DNA from: Ignavibacteriales bacterium UBA6490
GTDB lineage: Bacteria > Bacteroidota > Ignavibacteria > Ignavibacteriales > Ignavibacteriaceae
DNA length: 21,259 nt
NCBI GenBank assembly: GCA_002435365.1
Contig: DJMM01000016.1
Span: 1-21,259, forward strand
Reading direction: 5' to 3'
The notes beneath the pieces are model-generated. The model saw only the letters and a program-made list of their open reading frames with translations, was not told where the DNA came from and did no database searches. Every line of letters starts with the position of its first letter. Positions within the stretch are counted from its first letter, which is position 1. Below are positions 1 to 6,694 of this stretch, piece by piece. The translations under genes were made by a program, and so were the position numbers.

Positions 1-342
1 GTCCTCAGTTACTCCCATATGATCAATTCCGAATTTATCTTTTACCTGATTCCAAATTTCATATCCTCCGCGAAGCATGCAAGAAACATTTGTGCAAACC
101 TGGATGTGGAACTTTCCCATCTGCTTTTGATGATACATCGTGTAAAAGGTGACTACACCCAGAACTTCTTCAGCAGAAATTTCTAAAACTTTAGCTACTT
201 CTTTTATTACCTCATTAGAAATAAAACCATTTTGTTCCTGAGCAATATACAATGCTGCCATCACAGCCGGTTTTCGAACCGGATACTTCTGTGTTTCCTT
301 TTCGATTCTTTCCAGATTTTCTGGTGTAAATTTAAATTCCAT
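1..342 (-). CDS. nuoE: NADH-quinone oxidoreductase subunit E, partial (cut by left edge)
   Basis: This is the 24-kDa-type subunit of the peripheral NADH-oxidising arm of respiratory complex I, which carries a 2Fe-2S cluster (N1a in other bacteria). I translated the minus strand from the ATG at 342-340. The frame is open for 114 codons to the window edge, with no stop. The thioredoxin-like N-terminal half is recognisable: an N-terminal helical region, GVVTFYTMY at about residues 62-70, and the first two cluster ligands C83 and C88 (Cx4C, in QVCTNVSC). The other two ligands must lie beyond the edge. The start overlaps the nuoD stop by one base (TAATG), so translation is probably coupled to nuoD. 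Identity is secure; only the 3' end is missing. Confidence 0.95.
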   Translation of the reverse strand, partial: MEFKFTPENLERIEKETQKYPVRKPAVMAALYIAQEQNGFISNEVIKEVAKVLEISAEEVLGVVTFYTMYHQKQMGKFHIQVCTNVSCMLRGGYEIWNQVKDKFGIDHMGVTED

Positions 343-1592
343 TACTTGTCAGCTTCTCCCATAATTGGATCAATGCTTCCTATAATTGCTACCACATCTG
401 AAATCAGATGACCAATCACTAACTTTGGCAAGGACTGGAGATTATTAAAAGACGGTGAGCGGATTTTACTCTTCCAGGGTTTTCCATCTCCCTTGCTCAC
501 CAGGTAAAATCCAAGTTCTCCTTTCGAACCTTCAATTGCATGATAAATCTCTCCCGCTGGAGGATTAATTCCAAAATTAACAATCATAAAGTCATGAATC
601 AGTTCTTCCATTTTTGTATATACTTCATCTTTATGAGGAAGAACTTTTTTGGGCATATTTGCCTGAACAGGTCCGACAGGCATTTTATCAACAACCTGTT
701 TAACTATCTTTGCACTTTCTCTGCATTCATCAAGTCTGAGGAAGTAACGTGCTAAACAATCTCCCTCAGTATAAGTTGGAACCTTAAAGTCAATCTCATT
801 ATAGCAGAGATATGGAATCTTTCTTCTCAAATCGAATTCAACTCCACAAGCACGTAAATTTGGACCACTGAATCCTAATTCAATTGCATCTTCTTTGGAA
901 ATAGCTCCTACACCATCAACACGTTCAATAAAAATTCTGTTAGTATTTATCAGCTGTTCAACTTCAGCAAGATTTGGTTCGAATTGATCTATAAACCATT
1001 TAACTTTTGCAATTGCTTCAGGTTGTGCATCATTAGCAACCCCACCAATTCTGGTATAGCTGTTCGTAAATCTTGCACCACAGAGAATGTCCCATATATC
1101 AAGAATCTTTTCGCGCTCTCGCAAAGTCCATAAAAATATTGTTAGTGCGCCAACATCCATTGCAAATGCACCAATAGCAACAAGATGTGAAGCAATACGC
1201 GCTAGTTCTGCTATCATCATTCTAATATATTGAGCACGTTTCGGAGCTTCGATACCAGCTAATTTTTCAACTGCAAGAACCCAGGCAACATTATTCGCCA
1301 TCGGAGAAATATAATCAAGCCTGTCGGTGTGAGGAATGTATTCGTAAAAGCTCATATTCTCAGCCATCTTTTCATAGCCGCGGTGAAGGTAGCCGAGTTC
1401 AGGAACACAGGCAATTACTTTCTCTCCATCAAGCCGGAGCACCAGCCTGAGAACTCCGTGTGTAGCCGGATGCTGAGGACCCATATTCAGGATCATTTCA
1501 TTATCCAGAACATCTTCCGTAGGATCTGCTTTTTGTTTTAAGAGGGCCTGGATAATTTTAGGGTGAAACTCTTCTCTGTAATCTTTTTCCAT
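342..1592 (-). CDS. nuoD: NADH-quinone oxidoreductase subunit D (49-kDa type)
   Basis: This is the complex I subunit that forms most of the quinone-binding pocket with NuoB, at the junction of the peripheral and membrane arms. The protein has 416 residues, usual for a NuoD not fused to NuoC. Landmarks are MGPQHPATHGVLRL at 37-50 with the conserved quinone-site His41, the DRLDY stretch at 90-94, and the C-terminal DPIMGEADK. The residue that aligns by motif with the quinone-binding Tyr (T. thermophilus Nqo4 Tyr87) is His88 here: the local sequence is IPHTDRLDY, where relatives have a Tyr before xDRLDY. The codon at 1329-1331 reads CAC. The gene begins three bases after nuoC and shares one base with nuoE. 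Function is certain; the effect of His88 is unknown. Confidence 0.97.
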   Translation of the reverse strand: MEKDYREEFHPKIIQALLKQKADPTEDVLDNEMILNMGPQHPATHGVLRLVLRLDGEKVIACVPELGYLHRGYEKMAENMSFYEYIPHTDRLDYISPMANNVAWVLAVEKLAGIEAPKRAQYIRMMIAELARIASHLVAIGAFAMDVGALTIFLWTLREREKILDIWDILCGARFTNSYTRIGGVANDAQPEAIAKVKWFIDQFEPNLAEVEQLINTNRIFIERVDGVGAISKEDAIELGFSGPNLRACGVEFDLRRKIPYLCYNEIDFKVPTYTEGDCLARYFLRLDECRESAKIVKQVVDKMPVGPVQANMPKKVLPHKDEVYTKMEELIHDFMIVNFGINPPAGEIYHAIEGSKGELGFYLVSKGDGKPWKSKIRSPSFNNLQSLPKLVIGHLISDVVAIIGSIDPIMGEADK

Positions 1593-1595
1593 AGT

Positions 1596-2084
1596 TTATT
1601 TTTTCTCCGGCAGGGGAAGAGATCCGGGTATACCCATAAGCGGAAAATCTTTCCTTAAAGGATGGTACTCAAATTCCTCGGGCATATACATTCTTCTGAG
1701 ATCCGGATGATTATTAAAAACAATACCGAACATATCATACACTTCCCTTTCATGCCAGTTTGCAGTCTTCCATACGGCAGAAACCGATTCAGCAATATAA
1801 TCAGGTTCTTCGAGATCGGTCCTGAGTGCAAGCCTGAAACCATTCATCATCGAGAAGATATGGTATACAACAGTAAACCTGTTTTTACTTTTTCCCCAGT
1901 CCACGGCTGTAATATCCTCGCACAGGTTAAACCGGAGGTCGGCATCATTTTTCAGCAGGCTGCAGACATCAACAATAAGTTTTCTGCTGAAGGTCAGGGA
2001 TAATTCCCCCATATGTTCGTTTACTTTAAAATCTGCATCCGGGAATTTATCCTGCAGCTTTTTAAGGATTGTTTCTTTTAACAT
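1596..2084 (-). CDS. nuoC: NADH-quinone oxidoreductase subunit C (30-kDa type)
   Basis: This complex I peripheral-arm subunit packs against NuoD and NuoB near the quinone site and carries no cofactor. The family signature is plain near the C-terminus: WHEREVYDMFGIVF followed by HPDLRRMYMP and HPLRKDFPL. I prefer the ATG at 2084, which gives 162 residues. The frame also contains an upstream TTG at 2090 (164 residues) only two bases after the nuoB stop. Neither start has a good Shine-Dalgarno, so coupling to nuoB termination is likely. It is a separate gene, not fused to nuoD as in E. coli. The C-terminal tail after the 30-kDa signature is short. Confidence 0.95.
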   Translation of the reverse strand: MLKETILKKLQDKFPDADFKVNEHMGELSLTFSRKLIVDVCSLLKNDADLRFNLCEDITAVDWGKSKNRFTVVYHIFSMMNGFRLALRTDLEEPDYIAESVSAVWKTANWHEREVYDMFGIVFNNHPDLRRMYMPEEFEYHPLRKDFPLMGIPGSLPLPEKK

Positions 2085-2092
2085 ATACAAAA

Positions 2093-2614
2093 TTATTTAT
2101 TCTGAATTACAGGAAGATCTGGAAGCGGCTTGTCCTGAAATTCCCTTGCTTTGGTTTTTCCTATCTTTTCCTGAATCTGCATCAATGCATACAACAGGTT
2201 ATCCGGCCTGGGGGGGCAGCCGGCGCTGTAAATGTCGACCGGCAGGAACTGATCGATCCCCTGCACTACATTGTATGAGCGATACATTCCACCGGAGGAT
2301 GTACATGCTCCCATCGCAATTACCCATTTAGGATCAGGCATCTGGTCATATATTTTTCTAACTACATGGGCCATCTTATAAGTAACTGTTCCGGCGACTA
2401 TCATAAGATCACACTGGCGCGGTGTAAACCTCATTACCTCAGAACCGAACCTTGCGATATCATATTTAGGATCACCGGCGGCCATCATCTCAATAGCGCA
2501 GCAGCTGATCCCCATCGGCATAGGCCATACAGAATTCTTTCTGGACCATGCAATAATTGCATCAAGCTTTGTTGTAATAAATCCATCGTGACTAAGCTTA
2601 GCTTCTAATCCCAT
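2093..2614 (-). CDS. nuoB: NADH-quinone oxidoreductase subunit B
   Basis: This subunit holds the terminal 4Fe-4S cluster (N2) that passes electrons to quinone at the NuoB-NuoD interface. The 173-residue protein has all four expected ligands: the adjacent pair C38 and C39 in GISCCAIEMM, C104 in MGACTSSGG, and C133 in YSAGCPPRPD. The GCPPRP signature is complete. The ATG lies inside nuoA, with a 10-base overlap, so expression is likely coupled. The first codons of nuoB (2614-2604, ATGGGATTAGA) happen to be identical to the 11-bp unit repeated in the two intergenic elements of this window. Identity is certain. Confidence 0.97.
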   Translation of the reverse strand: MGLEAKLSHDGFITTKLDAIIAWSRKNSVWPMPMGISCCAIEMMAAGDPKYDIARFGSEVMRFTPRQCDLMIVAGTVTYKMAHVVRKIYDQMPDPKWVIAMGACTSSGGMYRSYNVVQGIDQFLPVDIYSAGCPPRPDNLLYALMQIQEKIGKTKAREFQDKPLPDLPVIQNK

Positions 2615-2973
2615 CGGAAACCACCTTTCTTATACACATACAAATATCCTATCTCCAGGACTACCAGAAAAATGAGCATCGAGATGAAAATCCCGCTCCC
2701 GAATTCACCCATCAGTTTTTTGAATTCCACAGCCCATGGATAAACAAATATTACTTCAATATCAAAAATAATAAAGAGCATTGCAACCAGATAATATTTG
2801 ACCGACATCCGTTCTGATGTGGTTCCGATGGGCTTCATTCCACTCTCATAAGTGGATCTTTTAATGCTATCGGGGCGCTGCGGACCAAATAACCCGGATG
2901 AATATACGATTGCCCCGGCTATTATTAATGCGCCGGCAAGCACAAGCAAAACAGGTATGTATTGTTCAATCAT
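2605..2973 (-). CDS. nuoA: NADH-quinone oxidoreductase subunit A
   Basis: This small membrane subunit of complex I lies at the membrane-arm/peripheral-arm junction. From the ATG at 2973 the protein has 122 residues, normal for NuoA. It has three hydrophobic segments at about 5-25, 58-79 and 93-114, plus the conserved YESGMKPIG loop (42-50) and FDIEVIFVYPWA (70-81) with acidic D71 and E73. The frame can be extended to an ATG at 3075, but those 34 residues are Lys/Phe/Asn-rich and unlike NuoA. In addition, a TTGACA-type promoter at 3002-3030 lies within that extension. I therefore choose 2973. There is no clear Shine-Dalgarno. This is the first gene of the nuo operon. Confidence 0.94.
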   Translation of the reverse strand: MIEQYIPVLLVLAGALIIAGAIVYSSGLFGPQRPDSIKRSTYESGMKPIGTTSERMSVKYYLVAMLFIIFDIEVIFVYPWAVEFKKLMGEFGSGIFISMLIFLVVLEIGYLYVYKKGGFRWD

Positions 2974-3001
2974 CAGCTTAAAAATCTTTAATTGGAGGCT
3001 T

Positions 3002-3030
3002 AAATTATCCAAAAAATGATACTTTGTCAA
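3002..3030 (-). promoter_or_regulatory. Candidate sigma-70-type promoter of the nuo operon
   Basis: On the minus strand a perfect TTGACA (3030-3025) is followed 17 bases later by TAATTT (3007-3002). The alternative -10 GATAAT (3009-3004) matches TATAAT better but has a 15-base spacer. Transcription would start near 2995, giving a leader of about 20 bases before the nuoA ATG at 2973. Its position supports the short nuoA start. This is a motif call only. Confidence 0.55.
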
Positions 3031-3153
3031 TTTAAATAGATTTTTGTAAAAAGGATATTTTTCACAAATGTTCATAAGAACAAAAATTGTTAAGTTATCA
3101 GCTTTTACCCGTTTGAAAAATTATTTTGATTGACAACCTGATGTGAAATTCGC

Positions 3154-3269
3154 TTGATTCCGGGGTGTATCAAACCTGGATTTAACCTGATAAAAATCAG
3201 GTTAGAATCAGGTTAGAATGGGATTAGAATGGGATTAGACCGGAGTCAGAATCCCATTTAATACCCAAT
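3154..3269. repeat. Modular 11-bp repeat element with two hairpins (locus 1)
   Basis: This element occupies the middle of the 377-bp divergent spacer 2974-3350. Four tandem 11-bp units are exact: ATCAGGTTAGA at 3196-3206 and 3207-3217, then ATGGGATTAGA at 3218-3228 and 3229-3239. Two inverted units precede them, TCAAACCTGGA (3170-3180) and TTTAACCTGAT (3181-3191), separated from the first direct unit by AAAA (3192-3195). Hairpin 1 is therefore 3170-3217 around AAAA: the inner 11 positions all pair (one G-T) and 8 of the outer 11 pair. Hairpin 2 pairs the two ATGGGATT copies with AATCCCAT (3250-3257) and CCCA (3264-3267), leaving a 13-base loop. An alternative outer stem pairs 3154-3163 with 3240-3249. 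I see no ORF here. A second copy of the family is at 19511-19638. Function is unknown. Confidence 0.8.
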
Positions 3270-3299
3270 CAATACAATCAGCCGGATGATTTCTTTTCC

Positions 3300-3329
3300 T
3301 TTGAATTATAGGCTAAACTCTATATTTTG
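3300..3329 (+). promoter_or_regulatory. Candidate promoter for the FN3 lipoprotein gene
   Basis: TTTG (3300-3303) is followed after 17 bases by TATATTTTG (3321-3329), close to the Bacteroidota-type -33 TTTG / -7 TAnnTTTG pair but with one extra base in the -7 box. It lies 21 bases before the ATG at 3351. This is weak, motif-only support. Confidence 0.3.
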
Positions 3330-3350
3330 GAATCAGTTCTTGAATAGAGT

Positions 3351-4319
3351 ATGAAATTATTAGTTATTGCGCTTATAATATGTTGTTTTTACTGCGGTTG
3401 CGAAAGACCCACTGAATCCGGCAGCGGAGATGACGGTATTCCCCCCGGAGTACCTGAAGGCCTCCGGGTTTATAATGCTTCCGATGGTGAAATTATTATC
3501 GAATGGCATTACAGCAATGAACCTGATATTAAGCTGTATAATATTTACAGAAGTACTGACAGCCTGAATTTCAGCCTGATTGATTCCGCATTTACGGATT
3601 ACTACATCGATGATTCGCTTGATTATGACACACTTTATTGGTATAAAATTACTGCAAAAGATTATTATGGTTATGAAAGCGGTTTCAGCGGTGTTGTTTC
3701 GGCCAAACCCCTCAACCTTCATTCGCCGAGGATCCCCCGTGGCATAAAGATAAATGCCAGGAACTGGGGCGGTAAGAAAAGTGTTTATTTATCCTGGCTT
3801 AAAAATGATGAAACAGATATTGCAGGATATAAAATATACAGGGGCGATGAAGCGGGATTTGTGCCCGATACAAGTTCTTTCGCCGGATTTACCGGTAAGA
3901 ATGAATTCGAGGATAGCACTGCTGCGGACTTTTATCATTTTTATTTTTACTCTGTTAAAGCTGTTGATAACGGAGGCCTGGTTAGCGGACCGACAGCTGA
4001 AGTTTATGACAGGTTACTGGAAGAACCTTTACTGATTTCACCTCCTGATAATTCCGCAATCTCTGACTTCAGCATGTTCATTTTCAGGGGCACCGGTGCT
4101 CCGGCGGATTATAAAATTATTGTGCAGACGAACCGGTTTTTCGGAGAAGTTTGGCAGTCGGATATAAGTTCAGCCTCCGCATATGATACAATCCGGGTAA
4201 ATGCTCCCCGGGGAGTGTTATATTATAATACGACATATTACTGGCGGGTTGCAGCTTTTTCGGCTTCAAATGAACCGAATAGTGTTTCACCACTTTTTAA
4301 ATTTATAATTAGTCCATAA
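3351..4319 (+). CDS. Predicted lipoprotein with fibronectin type III modules
   Basis: I recognise the architecture but not a named family. The N-terminus is a short lipoprotein-like signal: MK, then a hydrophobic stretch LLVIALII, then a Cys-rich segment. C17 (after YCG) is the best lipidation site, although the lipobox is not canonical. Three beta-sandwich modules follow. Two clear FN3 domains lie at about 31-121 and 124-222, each with the W...Y.IYRS/G pattern and a late YWYKITA-like or FYSVKAVD strand. A third related module at about 224-322 ends in TYYWRVAAFSASN. It resembles the FN3-like modules of the secreted hydrolase at the other end of the window. No catalytic motif is seen. Likely role: a surface or periplasmic binding or scaffold protein. 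The stop directly abuts the TTG start of the next gene, so the pair is probably co-translated. Confidence 0.75.
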   Translation: MKLLVIALIICCFYCGCERPTESGSGDDGIPPGVPEGLRVYNASDGEIIIEWHYSNEPDIKLYNIYRSTDSLNFSLIDSAFTDYYIDDSLDYDTLYWYKITAKDYYGYESGFSGVVSAKPLNLHSPRIPRGIKINARNWGGKKSVYLSWLKNDETDIAGYKIYRGDEAGFVPDTSSFAGFTGKNEFEDSTAADFYHFYFYSVKAVDNGGLVSGPTAEVYDRLLEEPLLISPPDNSAISDFSMFIFRGTGAPADYKIIVQTNRFFGEVWQSDISSASAYDTIRVNAPRGVLYYNTTYYWRVAAFSASNEPNSVSPLFKFIISP

Positions 4320-6212
4320 TTGAAAAAATTACTGTTCATAGTATCATTTATAAGTACCTCCATATATGCACAGACTTATATGGATAGTCTAAGCTTTTTT
4401 GGTACCGGACCCGTCAATAATATTCTGCTTACAAGATTTGAAAAGCAGCTTAACACATACTACCTCAATTCAGGTGTAAATTACAGGGGAGAATTCGGCA
4501 AGTTGTCGCTTGCACTGCATGAAAATTACCATTCCACTTTTATAAAGACAGACGATAAGAATATTCGGGACGAACATTCGTTTCTGCTGAATACAGGTTA
4601 TGAGGCAAATTCATTGCTACGCATCAAACTGTCGCTTTCGAACATTATTTTATCGGATAACAGGAAAATTGAGATTAATCAGGCCTCCGTTTCAAATGCA
4701 ATATTGATGGCGGGAATAACTCCTGCCGAAAAAATATTTATTGCACCGTTTGGCGGTTATACTGACAACAGGCAGAAACTTGAAAACGATAATGGTCTGG
4801 TATATGGTATCAGCAGCATTGTGGATAAACTCCGGTTCACCGATCTGTCGGTAAGTTCCGAGTTCCTTTTCCGCAACGAAGATATTTCACCCAGGAAAAA
4901 CTTTAACCGCTTGTTTAACCTGGACGCTGTAAATAATTTCGGTGATGCAGTTGCAAACAGCCTGAACTTCCGCTACAGCGACAGCCGGAAGGATTTTTAT
5001 TATGATGCGGACTCGGTTACAGCAGATATTTTTAATATAAAGAACAATATTCAGAGCAGAAGTGAAGCGAATTATATTTTACAGAATTACCTGGTTTATA
5101 ATAATTTTCTGAATATGTTCCTGCTGGATATCACCGGACGGGTTTTATGGAGGGATATCGAAAGAAACACCCGCTATAAACTGACAGGAACCGGGAATAC
5201 TGTTTTCGATACAGATATAAATGAGCTGAAAATTGAATTTGAATCGGGGGTCTCGTATTCATCAGACCTGCATAATACATCCCTGCGCTTAATTCTGTCC
5301 CAAAGGGACGAGAAACATATTGTCATATTTAATCCCGATATGCCGTTAAACATTTTTGAGCAGAGATCGGATCAGGAAAAGAGGAAAAACAATACATCGC
5401 TAAGGACTTCCCTGCTTTTCAGCAGTGAAGTGAAAATATCTGCTAAAGACAGAATTTCACTAAGCTTTCTTCAGAATAAGCTGAGATATGATACTCCCAG
5501 CCAGGAAAATTTTGACGACCGTGACGAGCTGCTCTCGATTGCCAGGATAAATTACTCGCGGCTGCTCACTCCTTTCTTCGAATTTGTGACCGGTCTGGAA
5601 GGGACATACAGCCACATAGTTTATATTTTCTCAGAGCAGAGTTCAAATAACTATATAAACAGGATTCTGAAACTGAACACCGGAGGAATATACCGCGGAA
5701 AAAACATAATATCCTCAAATTCCTTCGAGGTTTCGGCTAATTACTCTGTTTATGACTTCGAGGACATCAATCCCAACTACCGAAGTTTTTCCTTCAGGCA
5801 GTTCACCGCATCCGACTCTTCAGGAATAAAATTGGGAAAAAGGCTGCATTTTTCATTCAACGGTTATATAAAACTCTCAGAACAGGGAGATTTGAAGTGG
5901 AAATCCTTCAGTACACGCCCAAACAGGTTCCTGGAGGAGCTTTACGGTGAACCAAAACTTATTTATATTGGAAATGATTTTAAATTTTCAGCCGGAATGA
6001 GGTTTTTTTCATTAAAGACATTCCTTTATAAAAACAATATCAAGCAGCTTGATACCAGATATAGAAGCACCGGGCCGGTGGGTGAAATTGAAATTCTACT
6101 GAATAATAAACTTAGATCTAGGACGTTTGCCTGGTACGAATTCATAAATCTGGAAGATAATCAGGGAAAAGAGCAGGTAAATGTGAATATTGAAGTGGAA
6201 TGGAATTTTTAA
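4320..6212 (+). CDS. Predicted outer-membrane beta-barrel protein, function unknown
   Basis: The start is TTG, placed directly after the TAA of the previous gene with no spacing and no Shine-Dalgarno. It is the only start that includes the obvious signal peptide (KKLLFIVSFISTSIYA, cleavage near residue 17, then QTYMDS). The next Met, at 21, would remove it. The 630-residue protein has no transmembrane helix after the signal. It is full of short amphipathic strands with alternating aromatic/aliphatic and polar residues, many Asn, Arg and Tyr, and ends in Phe (EVEWNF), all typical of an outer-membrane barrel. No TonB plug or named porin motif was seen. Partnership with the upstream lipoprotein is inferred from the abutting genes. 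Confidence 0.65.
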   Translation: MKKLLFIVSFISTSIYAQTYMDSLSFFGTGPVNNILLTRFEKQLNTYYLNSGVNYRGEFGKLSLALHENYHSTFIKTDDKNIRDEHSFLLNTGYEANSLLRIKLSLSNIILSDNRKIEINQASVSNAILMAGITPAEKIFIAPFGGYTDNRQKLENDNGLVYGISSIVDKLRFTDLSVSSEFLFRNEDISPRKNFNRLFNLDAVNNFGDAVANSLNFRYSDSRKDFYYDADSVTADIFNIKNNIQSRSEANYILQNYLVYNNFLNMFLLDITGRVLWRDIERNTRYKLTGTGNTVFDTDINELKIEFESGVSYSSDLHNTSLRLILSQRDEKHIVIFNPDMPLNIFEQRSDQEKRKNNTSLRTSLLFSSEVKISAKDRISLSFLQNKLRYDTPSQENFDDRDELLSIARINYSRLLTPFFEFVTGLEGTYSHIVYIFSEQSSNNYINRILKLNTGGIYRGKNIISSNSFEVSANYSVYDFEDINPNYRSFSFRQFTASDSSGIKLGKRLHFSFNGYIKLSEQGDLKWKSFSTRPNRFLEELYGEPKLIYIGNDFKFSAGMRFFSLKTFLYKNNIKQLDTRYRSTGPVGEIEILLNNKLRSRTFAWYEFINLEDNQGKEQVNVNIEVEWNF

Positions 6213-6255
6213 TATAAAAAGAATAAAAAATTTATTATTTTGATTAACAAAAAAT

Positions 6256-6260
6256 CAGGA
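6256..6260 (+). promoter_or_regulatory. Ribosome binding site deciding the TTG start of the RsbW-like gene
   Basis: CAGGA lies five bases before TTG at 6266-6268. There is no in-frame ATG nearby, and the conserved domain needs the N-terminus that starts here, so the TTG is taken as the real start. Confidence 0.55.
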
Positions 6261-6265
6261 TATAC

Positions 6266-6694
6266 TTGGCTCAAAAAAAATACTCCATTGAAATAAGCAG
6301 CGACCCCAACAATCTGCTTACTGTTGAAGAATTTGTAAATTATTTTTCAAAAGAAATTCATCTGGATGAGGAACAGCTTCAGCACCTGCTTCTGTCTATT
6401 ACAGAAGCAACAACGAATGCTATAATACATGCAAACAAATGTGATCTGGATAAAAAAGTTGATATCTCAGTAACTGACTTTGATGATCGCGTTACAATCT
6501 GCGTTAAAGACGAGGGGGTCGGCTTTAATCCTGAAAAGGTTCCCAATCCTACAAATCCGGAAAATCTACTTAAAGATTCTGGGAGGGGGATCTATTTAAT
6601 GCGTTTTTATATGGATGAGGTTAAGTATAATATTACACCAACCGGCACTGAAACAATTCTTATTCTTTATAAATCAAAAAACGGAGGAAAATAA
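6266..6694 (+). CDS. RsbW/SpoIIAB-like serine kinase (GHKL ATPase), probable anti-sigma factor
   Basis: This is a small single-domain GHKL ATPase of the RsbW / SpoIIAB class. Members phosphorylate a STAS-domain anti-sigma-factor antagonist or bind a sigma factor directly. All ATP-site boxes are present in 142 residues: the N-box with E47 and N51 (ITEATTNAIIHAN), the G1 box DEGVGF (82-87) and the G2 box GRGIYLM (106-112). There is no membrane segment and no His phospho-acceptor domain, so it is not a sensor kinase. The start is TTG with an AGGA five bases upstream. The TAA stop shares one base with the malate dehydrogenase ATG (TAATG). No STAS antagonist, PP2C phosphatase or sigma factor is encoded next to it, so its partner must lie elsewhere. 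The biochemical class is well supported; the target is unknown. Confidence 0.85.
   Translation: MAQKKYSIEISSDPNNLLTVEEFVNYFSKEIHLDEEQLQHLLLSITEATTNAIIHANKCDLDKKVDISVTDFDDRVTICVKDEGVGFNPEKVPNPTNPENLLKDSGRGIYLMRFYMDEVKYNITPTGTETILILYKSKNGGK

Noticed and set aside
3130..3152. Perfect TTGACA on the plus strand at 3130-3135 as a promoter for the lipoprotein gene.
   Set aside because: No acceptable -10 lies 16-18 bases downstream (CTTGAT only), and it is more than 200 bases from the ATG.
3154..3269. The 11-bp repeats as a CRISPR array.
   Set aside because: Units are 11 bases, contiguous without spacers, and include inverted copies; no cas genes are present.
3154..3269. The repeat elements as insertion-sequence or MITE ends.
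   Set aside because: No transposase, no clear target-site duplication and no shared terminal inverted repeat between the two loci. The idea is not excluded genome-wide.
6242..6266. TTGATT-N15-TATACT just before the RsbW-like gene as a promoter.
   Set aside because: The -10 would run into the TTG start codon and spacing is short; the gene more likely reads through from upstream.
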